A DNA stretch of 10,791 nucleotides from Firmicutes bacterium UBA6648 (GTDB lineage: Bacteria; Bacillota; Clostridia; Peptostreptococcales; Anaerovoracaceae): positions 1 through 10,791 of the forward strand of contig DKLE01000157.1 in NCBI GenBank assembly GCA_002455605.1, written 5' to 3'. Positions 1-6,406 of the stretch are shown here, piece by piece. The translations under genes were made by a program, and so were the position numbers. How positions within the stretch are numbered: position 1 is the stretch's first letter; each line of letters starts with the position of its first letter. A model generated the notes under the pieces. It was not told the DNA's origin. It worked only from the letters and a program-made list of their open reading frames with translations, and made no database searches.

Positions 1-1137
1 TACATTTACAACGGACAGAACTCTGGCACCTTTACGCTTTGCTTCTCTTAAAGCCGCTAACGTATCCAAAGTTTCTCCGGACTGGCTTATTGCTATAAAT
101 AAAGTTTTATCATCTACAAAAGGATCGCGGTATCGGAATTCTGACGCCACATCAATTTCCACCGGAATCTTTGCCAGATTTTCTATGGCGCACTTACCCA
201 CCAAGCCTGCATGATATGCTGTACCGCAGGCAACAATAAACACTTTATTAAAACCTTCAATATCGGCCTTGGTCATATTAATTCCATCCAGCTTAATGCT
301 GCCGTCCTCTTCAATACGTCTGGTCAGCGTTTCATACAGACCTTTCGGCTGTTCATGGATCTCCTTCAGCATGAAATGATCATAGCCTTCTTTTTCTGCC
401 GCCTCTGCATCCCATGTTACATGGAAAACTTCCCGCTTCACTTCTTTGCGCTCTTCATTGTAAATTTTTACTTCATCCGCTGTTGCTACAACTGTCTCAT
501 TGTTTTCTATCAAATAAATCTTTCTTACATGCTTTAAAAGAGCAGGAATATCCGAAGCAATAAAATTGCAGCCCTCCCCAAGTCCGGCAATCAGAGGGGC
601 ATCCTTTCTTACTGCAACAATTTTGTCCGGTTCAGCTGCAGCCACAACCCCGATTGCATAAGCTCCTCTCATTTTGTCCACCGCTTTATATACGGCTTCC
701 TGAAGATCACCATCGTAATAAATTCCGATTAAATGAGCAATTACCTCTGAATCGGTCTCTGATTTAAAGGTAATTCCATATTCCTTTGACAGCCATTCCT
801 TTATTTCCACATAATTTTCAATAATTCCGTTATGTACGACCGCTATGGACTCATCACTGTTGCAGTGGGGGTGTGAATTCAAATCGGAGGGTGCTCCATG
901 GGTTGCCCATCTCGTATGACCAATTCCAATATTACTGCTTAATTTTTCTCCGGTCATTATGGATTCCAGGTTAGCAATTCTTCCCACATGCTTCCTGACT
1001 TCCAATCTGCCCGCTATATTTAATGCAATTCCTGCTGAGTCATAACCTCTGTATTCTAATTTCTTTAACCCTTCAATGATAATGTTTTTAGCATTTTTCT
1101 CATTGGTTTTACCAACGTAACCAACTATTCCACACAT
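1..1137 (-). CDS. glmS: Glutamine-fructose-6-phosphate aminotransferase (GlmS), C-terminus cut by window edge
   Basis: GlmS makes glucosamine-6-phosphate from fructose-6-phosphate and glutamine in the cytoplasm, the entry step to UDP-GlcNAc and peptidoglycan. I translated this reading frame, which stays open to the window edge. It begins MCGIVGYVG, so Cys2 is the N-terminal nucleophile of the class II glutamine amidotransferase domain. Other glutaminase motifs are EYRGYDSAG (29-37), GHTRWATHG (73-81) and VVHNGIIENY (about 100-109). The first SIS (sugar isomerase) domain starts near residue 290, with ACGTAYHAG and AISQSGETLDTLAALREAK visible. The last visible codon is residue 379; the family is usually about 600 residues, so the second SIS domain lies outside the window. 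The start has a strong SD (AAGGAGGA) 13 nt after glmM, and the glmM stop codon sits inside that SD, suggesting coupled translation. There is no room for a glmS ribozyme directly upstream. Identity is very secure. Confidence 0.97.
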   Translation of the reverse strand, partial: MCGIVGYVGKTNEKNAKNIIIEGLKKLEYRGYDSAGIALNIAGRLEVRKHVGRIANLESIMTGEKLSSNIGIGHTRWATHGAPSDLNSHPHCNSDESIAVVHNGIIENYVEIKEWLSKEYGITFKSETDSEVIAHLIGIYYDGDLQEAVYKAVDKMRGAYAIGVVAAAEPDKIVAVRKDAPLIAGLGEGCNFIASDIPALLKHVRKIYLIENNETVVATADEVKIYNEERKEVKREVFHVTWDAEAAEKEGYDHFMLKEIHEQPKGLYETLTRRIEEDGSIKLDGINMTKADIEGFNKVFIVACGTAYHAGLVGKCAIENLAKIPVEIDVASEFRYRDPFVDDKTLFIAISQSGETLDTLAALREAKRKGARVLSVVNV

Positions 1138-1150
1138 TTTAGTGTCCTCC

Positions 1151-2500
1151 TTATCCCAATCTCTTTGTTATCAAAAGTGCAAGCTCTTGTGCTAATTTTG
1201 TTATTACATCAATGTCCTGTCCCTCAATCATAACTCTTACCAGAGGCTCCGTGCCTGACGGTCGGATCAGAACTCTTCCCTCTCCGTCCATCAGTTCTTC
1301 TACCCTGGCAATTTCAGCTCGGATCTCCGGATCCTCCATGTATTTCTTTTTATTCTCATTTTTAATTGCCGCATTTTTTAATATCTGCGGATAAATTGTA
1401 ATCTCATCTGCCATGTCAGAGGGCTTCTTCCCACAGGATTTGATGGCTTTAACAAGCTGAAGTGCAGATAATATGCCATCTCCCGTAGTCGTATAATTTA
1501 AGAAAATAATATGCCCGGACTGTTCTCCGCCTATTATACCTCCCGTTTTAAGCATGCTTTCCAAAACATACCGGTCGCCCACCTGTGTCACTTCCACGTT
1601 GCAGCCCATCTCCTCAATTGCCTTATGGAATCCCAGGTTGCTCATCACTGTAGCAGTTACCTTGTCTTTGGCTAACAGCCCTCGGTCTTTCAGCATTTTT
1701 GCACACATCACTATTGTTTTATCTCCGTCAATAATACGTCCTAACTCATCCACAGCAATTAATCGGTCTGCATCCCCGTCAAAAGCCAGACCTAAATCAG
1801 CTTTTTCCGCAACGACCCGAGCCTGCAAATTTTCAGGGTGTGTGGAACCACATCCTTCATTAATATTTATTCCGTTTGGAGTATTGGCTAAAACGGTAAC
1901 CTCCGCACCTAAATCACGGAAAACTTTTTCTGCGACTTTATAGGAAGCTCCATTGGCACAATCCAGAACCAGCTTCATGCCGTCCAGGCGGATATCAACA
2001 GTACTCTCCAGAAATCTGGCATATAAATCCAGCGCATCATCTTCTGCGGCCAGACATTTTCCCAATTTATCTCCTGTGATATGGCTGTTGATATCGATCT
2101 TTCTCATAATCAAATCTTCAATCTGTTCTTCTATGTCATCATCCAGTTTAAAGCCTTCCCCGTTGAAAAATTTGATTCCGTTATATTCAAAAGTATTGTG
2201 TGATGCTGATATCACCACGCCTGCAGTGGCTTTATAGTACTTTACAAGATATGCTACAGCGGGTGTAGGCAATACACCTACTTTGATAACATTTCCGCCC
2301 ATTGCCAGAATTCCTGCACTGAGAGCATCCTCCAGCATATCTCCTGATATTCTTGTATCTTTTCCAATTAGAACTACTGGTCTTTGTTCTTCCTTGCTGA
2401 GCACATAGGCACCCGCTTTTCCCAAATTAAAGGCCAGTTCCGGAGTCAGCTCTGAATTGGCTACGCCTCTAACTCCATCAGTTCCAAACAATCTACCCAT
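1151..2500 (-). CDS. glmM: Phosphoglucosamine mutase GlmM
   Basis: GlmM converts glucosamine-6-phosphate to glucosamine-1-phosphate, the step after GlmS toward UDP-GlcNAc. The 449-residue length is normal for the family. The N-terminus GRLFGTDGVRG is diagnostic. The phosphoserine loop is SASHN with Ser100 as the catalytic serine, the Mg-binding loop is DGDADR (241-246), the sugar-binding loop is GGEQSGH (324-330) and the C-terminal phosphate-binding loop is RPSGTEP (413-419). The residue after SASHN is Thr103, where many relatives have Pro. The start has AGGAGG 8 nt upstream. The gene lies 47 nt after ybbR and 13 nt before glmS. In Firmicutes CdaA, CdaR and GlmM interact physically, and GlmM lowers c-di-AMP synthesis by CdaA, which fits their co-transcription here; that interaction is known from relatives and not visible in the sequence. 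Confidence 0.97.
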   Translation of the reverse strand: MGRLFGTDGVRGVANSELTPELAFNLGKAGAYVLSKEEQRPVVLIGKDTRISGDMLEDALSAGILAMGGNVIKVGVLPTPAVAYLVKYYKATAGVVISASHNTFEYNGIKFFNGEGFKLDDDIEEQIEDLIMRKIDINSHITGDKLGKCLAAEDDALDLYARFLESTVDIRLDGMKLVLDCANGASYKVAEKVFRDLGAEVTVLANTPNGININEGCGSTHPENLQARVVAEKADLGLAFDGDADRLIAVDELGRIIDGDKTIVMCAKMLKDRGLLAKDKVTATVMSNLGFHKAIEEMGCNVEVTQVGDRYVLESMLKTGGIIGGEQSGHIIFLNYTTTGDGILSALQLVKAIKSCGKKPSDMADEITIYPQILKNAAIKNENKKKYMEDPEIRAEIARVEELMDGEGRVLIRPSGTEPLVRVMIEGQDIDVITKLAQELALLITKRLG

Positions 2501-2524
2501 TAAACAATCCTCCTAAGCATGTGT

Positions 2525-2562
2525 ATAAAAAAATACGAAAAACGAGGTTATACAGCCTCGTT
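2525..2562 (-). terminator. Terminator-like hairpin at the ybbR/glmM junction (possible attenuator)
   Basis: Read on the minus strand, AACGAGG (2556-2562) pairs perfectly with CCTCGTT (2541-2547) around an 8-nt loop, giving a 7-bp stem. Its 3' side runs into TTT and, after CG, a second T-run (TATTTTTTTAT, about 2525-2535). The ybbR stop codon TAA lies in the loop (2548-2550), so ribosomes finishing ybbR would melt the stem. The stem is short with four GC pairs, so partial termination is more likely than a full stop. glmM starts 41 nt beyond the stem with its own SD. Confidence 0.5.
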
Positions 2563-3750
2563 AATCGTGATATGAATTTCACTAGGTGTGACAATTATTT
2601 CTGATACGCCGTCTTCTTTTTGAATTTTCAGAGGAACGGTGTATATGCCGGCTTCCATGCCTGTCAGGTCAATGGAAAGTCCAATATCCTCCACAGTGAG
2701 TTGTCCTACCTCAGCTTCTTTTCCCGAAACTTTAACCATAACACTCTGAGTGTTTATGACAAGGGAAAGCTTATCTCCCAGTCCATTTGCGGTAATACTG
2801 CTGCTAGGTATCTCAAATTCCTTTACACTGATACCTTTTATAGCTATACTGACCGCTACATTTTTAGAATCCTGAGCCAGCATGATTCCGCTAGGAAGCT
2901 TCACAGAAATAGGGACCTCTGTAGTGGCGGTAACTTTATTGATATCTATAGGCTCAGCCGTGATTTTATTCACATTTTCCAAATCCTCTTTTAAGCCTTT
3001 TATTTTTACTTTTTCAGGAACATTCATCTCCGTCACCTGATATGCCTTGTCTACTTCGCCTTTTACTTCCACCTCTAAAGGTACTTCTTTTATTTGATAA
3101 ACTGCTGCTTCGATATCAGCTGTTTCGGATGATAATTTAATATTTTTAACACTCTCTCCCTTGGCATCTACCGTAGAAAGCTCCGTTGTAAAAATCTTCG
3201 GCTTACTTGTAAGCTCTGTTGTATTAATAGTGGCATTTACTGATTTTACACTGGCCACCTTTGATTTGGCGCCTTTTACTTCCACTTCTTCCGGTGTCAT
3301 ACTAAATACCGTCGCCTCATTTTTAGCATCAACAGCGCCATTAAAGATGACATTAACCGGTTTGTACACAGATACCATTTCTTCGATATTTATGGTAAGT
3401 CTTGTGGTCTTCTGATCTGCCACACTTACCGAATCGGGCACCGTTACGGTTACCGGAATATAATTTTCGCCTACGCCGTATCCAAATACATCCGCAGTGG
3501 CAATGATATCATTTGACGAAATTTTTAAAACATTGGAACGAGTTCCTTCAACAACTATATCCATAAAATAGTCCTCGTCCGAACTGATGGCCAATCCCCG
3601 CTGGTTTAAGCTTTCAACATTGACCAGCTTGATTGGAACATTTGGAATTTTAACCTTTGTCGGTGGGTTTTCAACGGCTACTACGTATACCCATAAGACA
3701 ATTGCCAAAACTACCGACAGTAATTTCATGAAATTCTTATTTTGCAGCAT
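2548..3750 (-). CDS. cdaR: YbbR-domain protein, CdaA regulator (CdaR)
   Basis: This is a YbbR/CdaR-type protein, the membrane-anchored extracytoplasmic regulator of the c-di-AMP synthase CdaA. The longest open frame begins at 3825, but I choose ATG 3750 because it has a GGGGAG SD just upstream and gives a 400-residue protein that begins directly with a single membrane anchor (about residues 8-27, KLLSVVLAIVLWVYVVAVE). The 25 extra residues of the longer version are Arg-rich and are a shadow of the cdaA end. The rest is four consecutive YbbR-type beta-rich repeats of about 85-95 residues (roughly 30-120, 130-210, 220-305 and 310-398), each rich in Val, Ile, Thr and Lys, as expected outside the membrane. 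The start overlaps the 3' end of cdaA by 14 nt in another frame, a sign of translational coupling. Repeat borders are approximate. Confidence 0.92.
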   Translation of the reverse strand: MLQNKNFMKLLSVVLAIVLWVYVVAVENPPTKVKIPNVPIKLVNVESLNQRGLAISSDEDYFMDIVVEGTRSNVLKISSNDIIATADVFGYGVGENYIPVTVTVPDSVSVADQKTTRLTINIEEMVSVYKPVNVIFNGAVDAKNEATVFSMTPEEVEVKGAKSKVASVKSVNATINTTELTSKPKIFTTELSTVDAKGESVKNIKLSSETADIEAAVYQIKEVPLEVEVKGEVDKAYQVTEMNVPEKVKIKGLKEDLENVNKITAEPIDINKVTATTEVPISVKLPSGIMLAQDSKNVAVSIAIKGISVKEFEIPSSSITANGLGDKLSLVINTQSVMVKVSGKEAEVGQLTVEDIGLSIDLTGMEAGIYTVPLKIQKEDGVSEIIVTPSEIHITINEAV

Positions 3751-4597
3751 CGTTCTTTCTCCCCAACATATTGAAAATCGCAGCCAAGCTCTTCGCCGCA
3801 ACATTCTTCTCATCTCCCGTGGCATTTAAAAACAAATTAAGCAATGTTTTCTCAACTGTTTTTATATCTAAAAATCTAGATAATTTGCCATCCACAGCAA
3901 TAGATATAATTCCTGTTTCTTCTGAAACAATAAGAGTGATAGCATCGGAATTCTCCGTTATGCCAATTCCTGCCCGGTGTCTTGTTCCCAGTTCCTTTGA
4001 CAAATTTTTATTCTGTGTTAACGGAAGAACGCATCCTGCAGCATAAATCTTATCGCCTCTCACAATTACAGCACCATCGTGAAGCGGTGCTCCTTCATAA
4101 AAAATATTGCCTAAAAGCTCTGTTGAAATCTCTGCATTTAAAATAGTCCCTGTCTCGGCAATATCCGTTAATGATGTTTCTCTCTCTAAAATAATAAGTG
4201 CCCCTACTTTATTGGCGGAAAAATCGTCAACCGCTTTGATAAAATGGGCTGTAATATTTTTCGCCTTGTCCTTATCAAATTGACCGAAAGGGGCTTTTAC
4301 CAATTTACTTCTTCCTACATATTCCAACCCTCTTCTCAGCTCCGGTTGAAAAACTATAACTAAAGCCAAAACTCCCAATGTCATCGTTCCCTTTAAAATC
4401 CAGTTTAAAGTGTATAGATGAAACTGTTCTGAGGCCAGCGTTGCAAGCATTAAAACAAGCAGACCTTTCACTAGCTGCTCTGCTCTTGACTCCCGTATAA
4501 ATCCCAGTATTTTATATATTATAAATGCTACAATACAAACATCTATAGCATCCGTAAGACTAATACCGGAAACTATGTTGCTAATATAATTCTGCAT
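3737..4597 (-). CDS. cdaA: Membrane-bound diadenylate cyclase CdaA
   Basis: CdaA condenses two ATP into cyclic di-AMP, the second messenger controlling potassium and osmolyte uptake and wall homeostasis in Firmicutes. The 286-residue protein has three N-terminal membrane segments (about 14-33, 40-57 and 63-83) followed by the DisA_N/DAC catalytic domain (about 95-260). Both catalytic signatures are intact: DGA (174-176, in LHDGAVIV) and RHR (206-208, in GTRHRAG). B. subtilis CdaA is about 273 residues, so the length fits. The start has an AGGGGA SD about 7 nt upstream. It opens the cdaA-cdaR-glmM-glmS operon, preceded by its own promoter and separated from hpf by a terminator. The extreme C-terminus overlaps the ybbR start. 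Function is well supported by motifs and context. Confidence 0.97.
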   Translation of the reverse strand: MQNYISNIVSGISLTDAIDVCIVAFIIYKILGFIRESRAEQLVKGLLVLMLATLASEQFHLYTLNWILKGTMTLGVLALVIVFQPELRRGLEYVGRSKLVKAPFGQFDKDKAKNITAHFIKAVDDFSANKVGALIILERETSLTDIAETGTILNAEISTELLGNIFYEGAPLHDGAVIVRGDKIYAAGCVLPLTQNKNLSKELGTRHRAGIGITENSDAITLIVSEETGIISIAVDGKLSRFLDIKTVEKTLLNLFLNATGDEKNVAAKSLAAIFNMLGRKNDAAK

Positions 4598-4638
4598 ACA
4601 TTTTCCCCTATTCTATCCCACTTAATTACCCTTTTTCC

Positions 4639-4667
4639 ATTGTACAAAAAAACAGCAATGTTTTCAA
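4639..4667 (-). promoter_or_regulatory. SigA-type promoter of the cdaA-glmS operon
   Basis: On the minus strand a -35 TTGAAA (4662-4667) is followed after exactly 17 nt by a -10 TACAAT (4639-4644). A start near 4632 would give a leader of about 35 nt before cdaA. The spacer contains a run of seven T. It sits just past the hpf terminator, where an operon promoter is expected. Confidence 0.75.
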
Positions 4668-4685
4668 TAGTCAAAGTTCAGCAGC

Positions 4686-4722
4686 AAAAGAAAAATAGCA
4701 GGGATTTTATCCCCTGCTATTT
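4686..4722 (-). terminator. Intrinsic terminator after hpf
   Basis: An 11-bp perfect stem on the minus strand pairs AAATAGCAGGG (4712-4722) with CCCTGCTATTT (4693-4703), with an 8-nt loop, and is followed by TTCTTTT. It begins 14 nt after the hpf stop. The flanking A and T tracts could also support weaker termination on the opposite strand, but no gene there needs it. Confidence 0.9.
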
Positions 4723-4736
4723 ATTATGTTTCCCAA

Positions 4737-5264
4737 TTAATAAACTGCTTCAATCAGTCCATAATCGCCGTTTTTCCTTTTATATACCACGTTTACAGAC
4801 TCCGAATCCATATTCATAAATACAAAGAAGGAATGACCTATTAGCTCCATCTGCATAATCGCTTCTTCCACATTCATAGGAAAAATTTCCATACTTTTCT
4901 TTTTGACAATAGTGATTTCTTCCGGTTCACTCTCATAATCCGGAATTTCTCCAAACATAAAGCCTCTGTTATCCTTATGTTTTTTCTGGAGCTTCGTCTT
5001 AAATCTTGACATTTGCGACGACAATTTGTCAACAACTCTATCAATCGCATCATAAGCAATGTCTGCTGATTCCTCTGCTCTAAAAATTGTTCCTCCTGCA
5101 TTTATAGTTGCTTCTATTTTCTGCTTATCCTTTTCTGCAGAAACCATCACATTGGCTACAATGTCGTTAGAAAAATACTTACTGAGTTTTTCCAATTTCT
5201 TCTCGATTGTACCCTTCAGATAGTCACTTGAACTTAGGTTCTTACTAGTAATTATAATCTTCAT
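4737..5264 (-). CDS. hpf: Long-form ribosome hibernation promoting factor (HPF/RaiA)
   Basis: HPF binds the 30S subunit in the mRNA/tRNA channel and silences ribosomes in stationary phase or stress; the long form also dimerises 70S ribosomes into 100S particles. The 175 residues contain the N-terminal S30AE/RaiA domain (about 1-95, beginning MKIIITSKNL, with EKKLEKLSKYF and the AYDAIDRVVDKL helix), a charged linker (about 96-117) and the C-terminal dimerisation domain (about 118-175, with MNVEEAIMQMELIGHSFFVF and the NGDYGLIE end). This makes it the long form, as usual in Firmicutes. GGGAGGG lies a few nt before ATG 5264. It has its own promoter and terminator, so it is probably monocistronic. 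It follows a raiA-motif RNA, the neighbour after which that RNA class is named. Confidence 0.97.
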   Translation of the reverse strand: MKIIITSKNLSSSDYLKGTIEKKLEKLSKYFSNDIVANVMVSAEKDKQKIEATINAGGTIFRAEESADIAYDAIDRVVDKLSSQMSRFKTKLQKKHKDNRGFMFGEIPDYESEPEEITIVKKKSMEIFPMNVEEAIMQMELIGHSFFVFMNMDSESVNVVYKRKNGDYGLIEAVY

Positions 5265-5298
5265 ATAAATGCCCTCCCTTTTATTGAGTTGTTAGTTT

Positions 5299-5327
5299 AT
5301 TATACCATCCTTCTTCGACATTTTCCA
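5299..5327 (-). promoter_or_regulatory. hpf promoter with extended -10 and a Spo0A-box-like heptamer
   Basis: On the minus strand a perfect -10 TATAAT (5299-5304) is preceded by TGG, an extended -10 element. At 17-nt spacing lies a weak -35, TGGAAA (5322-5327). The spacer contains TGTCGAA (5314-5320), identical to the Spo0A-box core. A start near 5292 gives a leader of about 28 nt. The promoter is downstream of the raiA RNA and its U-tract, so hpf can be expressed independently. Confidence 0.7.
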
Positions 5328-5347
5328 TAATTTTCAGAAAAAATGCA

Positions 5348-5552
5348 CAAAAAAATATTGAGATAGGGTGACTGCTCGGCTGACCTGGTCTTTGCCCCCA
5401 CACTTGCCTTTACCTGACTTTGTCAGAGGACTTACTTCTAAGCTACGCCATGATCACTGCCGCCTTGCGGATCAGCTTACGTGGATCCCTTTGCCCGTAA
5501 CTGGCTTGGATTTTCAACCACAGACCCGAACAGTCACCTTATCTCAATATAT
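5348..5552 (-). ncRNA. raiA RNA: raiA-motif structured noncoding RNA
   Basis: Between comF and hpf lies about 205 nt with no credible ORF but strong structure. The two ends (5531-5550 and 5355-5374) form a 20-position stem with a single A/C mismatch, and on the minus strand the 3' arm runs straight into seven T (5349-5355), which fixes the strand. Inside are local hairpins: CTGAC-AAA-GTCAG (5414-5426) and GGATC/GATCC (5469-5488). GGGCAAAG occurs twice on the minus strand (about 5391-5398 and 5490-5497). The raiA motif is a large conserved RNA of Firmicutes and Actinobacteria, roughly 200 nt, usually upstream of the raiA/hpf gene. Position, strand, size and a closed multi-hairpin architecture all match. 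I name it from context and architecture, without a covariance-model score. Disruption of this RNA in Clostridium acetobutylicum was reported to affect sporulation and aggregation; its molecular role is unknown. 6S RNA is the main alternative, but the context argues against it. Confidence 0.85.
5349..5374 (-). terminator. 3' arm of the raiA RNA closing stem plus U-tract
   Basis: The 3' half of the closing stem (5355-5374) is followed on the minus strand by an uninterrupted T-run. Because the partner arm is over 150 nt upstream, this is an atypical long-range intrinsic terminator, yet it gives the RNA a defined end. No other terminator follows comF, so it may also end read-through transcripts of the yhaM-comF operon. 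Confidence 0.5.
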
Positions 5553-5571
5553 ATTTCCTCTAATTCGCTAG

Positions 5572-5600
5572 AATATACTCAATTGCTGCCTGCCGCTAAA
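5572..5600 (-). promoter_or_regulatory. Weak candidate promoter for the raiA RNA
   Basis: On the minus strand a -10-like TATATT (5572-5577) lies directly upstream of the comF stop codon in + coordinates, about 20 nt before the RNA. The hexamer at 17-nt spacing, TTTAGC (5595-5600), is poor. A better TTGACT (5600-5605) is at 22-nt spacing, too far for standard SigA. The RNA may instead be made by processing of comF read-through, or use another sigma factor. Confidence 0.25.
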
Positions 5601-6355
5601 GTCAATACATAGACCCTTTCAGCACCTGCCTGTATTAAAAGGCTGCTGCATTCATCAGCAGTACTTCCTGTGGTATATACATCGTCTATCAACAATATAC
5701 TTTTTCTATTCAAATTTAAAGCATTCTCCCTTACCGCATAGGCATCTTGTACATTTAATTGTCTTTGCCTCGCATCCAATTTATTCATAGGAGCTTTATA
5801 ATTTTTGCGAATAAGCACTCGATTATTATAGACTACCCCAAGTCCTTTGGCAACTACTTTCGCCATAAGTTCGGATTGATTGTATCCGCGTTTCATCTGT
5901 TTCTTGGGATGCATGGGAACGGCCGTGATCATATCTACCTGCAATCTTTCCATACGAATTCGATCCAGCATAACTCTCCCCAGCTTCTCTCCCATATAGG
6001 CACACCCATTGAATTTATATTTGTGTATCATCTCTCTTTCTACAGAGCCATATTGCATGCAAGTAAATCCTTGCTGAAAAAAATGCCGGTTATGCTTGCA
6101 GTCGTCACACAACTCTTGATTTTGGCCAACTTGATCCAGCAGTCTGCGTTTTTCCGTATCTGCCAAAACTTTTCCGCATTTCGTGCAAGTTCTTCCATTA
6201 GCCCAATGAATGGCCTCCATGCATTGATCACATAAGGCATATACTCTGCTGCCATCAATGAGATTCCCGCAGCAGATACAATAAATATTGGATGGAAAAA
6301 GCAGGTCTAATAAAGCTTTCCCAAGCTGTCCGGCACTATCCATATTTATTTTCAT
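5579..6355 (-). CDS. comF: ComF-family protein (zinc-ribbon plus phosphoribosyltransferase domain)
   Basis: This is a ComF/ComFC (GntX-like) protein, a family tied to DNA uptake and transformation in competent bacteria but also widespread in species not known to be competent. Of its 258 residues, the N-terminal part carries four Cys pairs or clusters: CICC (26-29), CDQC (42-45), CTKC (57-60) and CDDC (83-86), expected to bind zinc. The C-terminal half is a type I phosphoribosyltransferase-like domain, with AVPMHPKKQMKRGYNQSELMA (145-165) and the PRPP loop IDDVYTTGST (223-232). GGAGGA lies 6 nt before ATG 6355. It is 51 nt after recD2 and directly precedes the raiA RNA. No ComFA helicase is adjacent. 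The family is secure; a role in transformation here is uncertain. Confidence 0.93.
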   Translation of the reverse strand: MKINMDSAGQLGKALLDLLFPSNIYCICCGNLIDGSRVYALCDQCMEAIHWANGRTCTKCGKVLADTEKRRLLDQVGQNQELCDDCKHNRHFFQQGFTCMQYGSVEREMIHKYKFNGCAYMGEKLGRVMLDRIRMERLQVDMITAVPMHPKKQMKRGYNQSELMAKVVAKGLGVVYNNRVLIRKNYKAPMNKLDARQRQLNVQDAYAVRENALNLNRKSILLIDDVYTTGSTADECSSLLIQAGAERVYVLTLAAGSN

Positions 6356-6406
6356 TTGCGTCCTCCACTTCAGCAGTGTTTACCGATCCCTCTCTGACAC
6401 TTATCA

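Noticed and set aside
211..537. Plus-strand ORFs of 60 to 158 residues across glmS, glmM, cdaA, comF, recD2, the CCA-like gene and yhaM
   Set aside because: All are antisense shadows of well-supported genes, with no SD or recognisable domains.
2200..2212. Thr in place of Pro after SASHN in GlmM as a possible defect
   Set aside because: The catalytic Ser100, the metal loop and the sugar and phosphate loops are intact, and this position varies among GlmM proteins, so activity is expected.
3751..3825. N-terminal extension of YbbR to ATG 3825
   Set aside because: The extra residues are Arg-rich, precede the membrane anchor and overlap the cdaA coding end; ATG 3750 has a good SD and gives a typical anchor at the N-terminus.
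4874..5101. A 75-residue minus-strand ORF inside hpf
   Set aside because: It is an alternative frame of hpf, with low-complexity Gln/Arg/Leu content and no SD.
5348..5552. 6S, SRP or tmRNA as identity of the structured RNA
   Set aside because: I find no SRP tetraloop domain and no tmRNA tag or tRNA-like ends, and the hpf-adjacent position is characteristic of the raiA motif. 6S is less likely but not excluded without a model search.
5368..5571. A 67-residue plus-strand ORF in the comF-hpf gap
   Set aside because: It lies wholly over the structured RNA, is on the opposite strand from its U-tract, has no SD, and its composition is explained by the paired RNA sequence.
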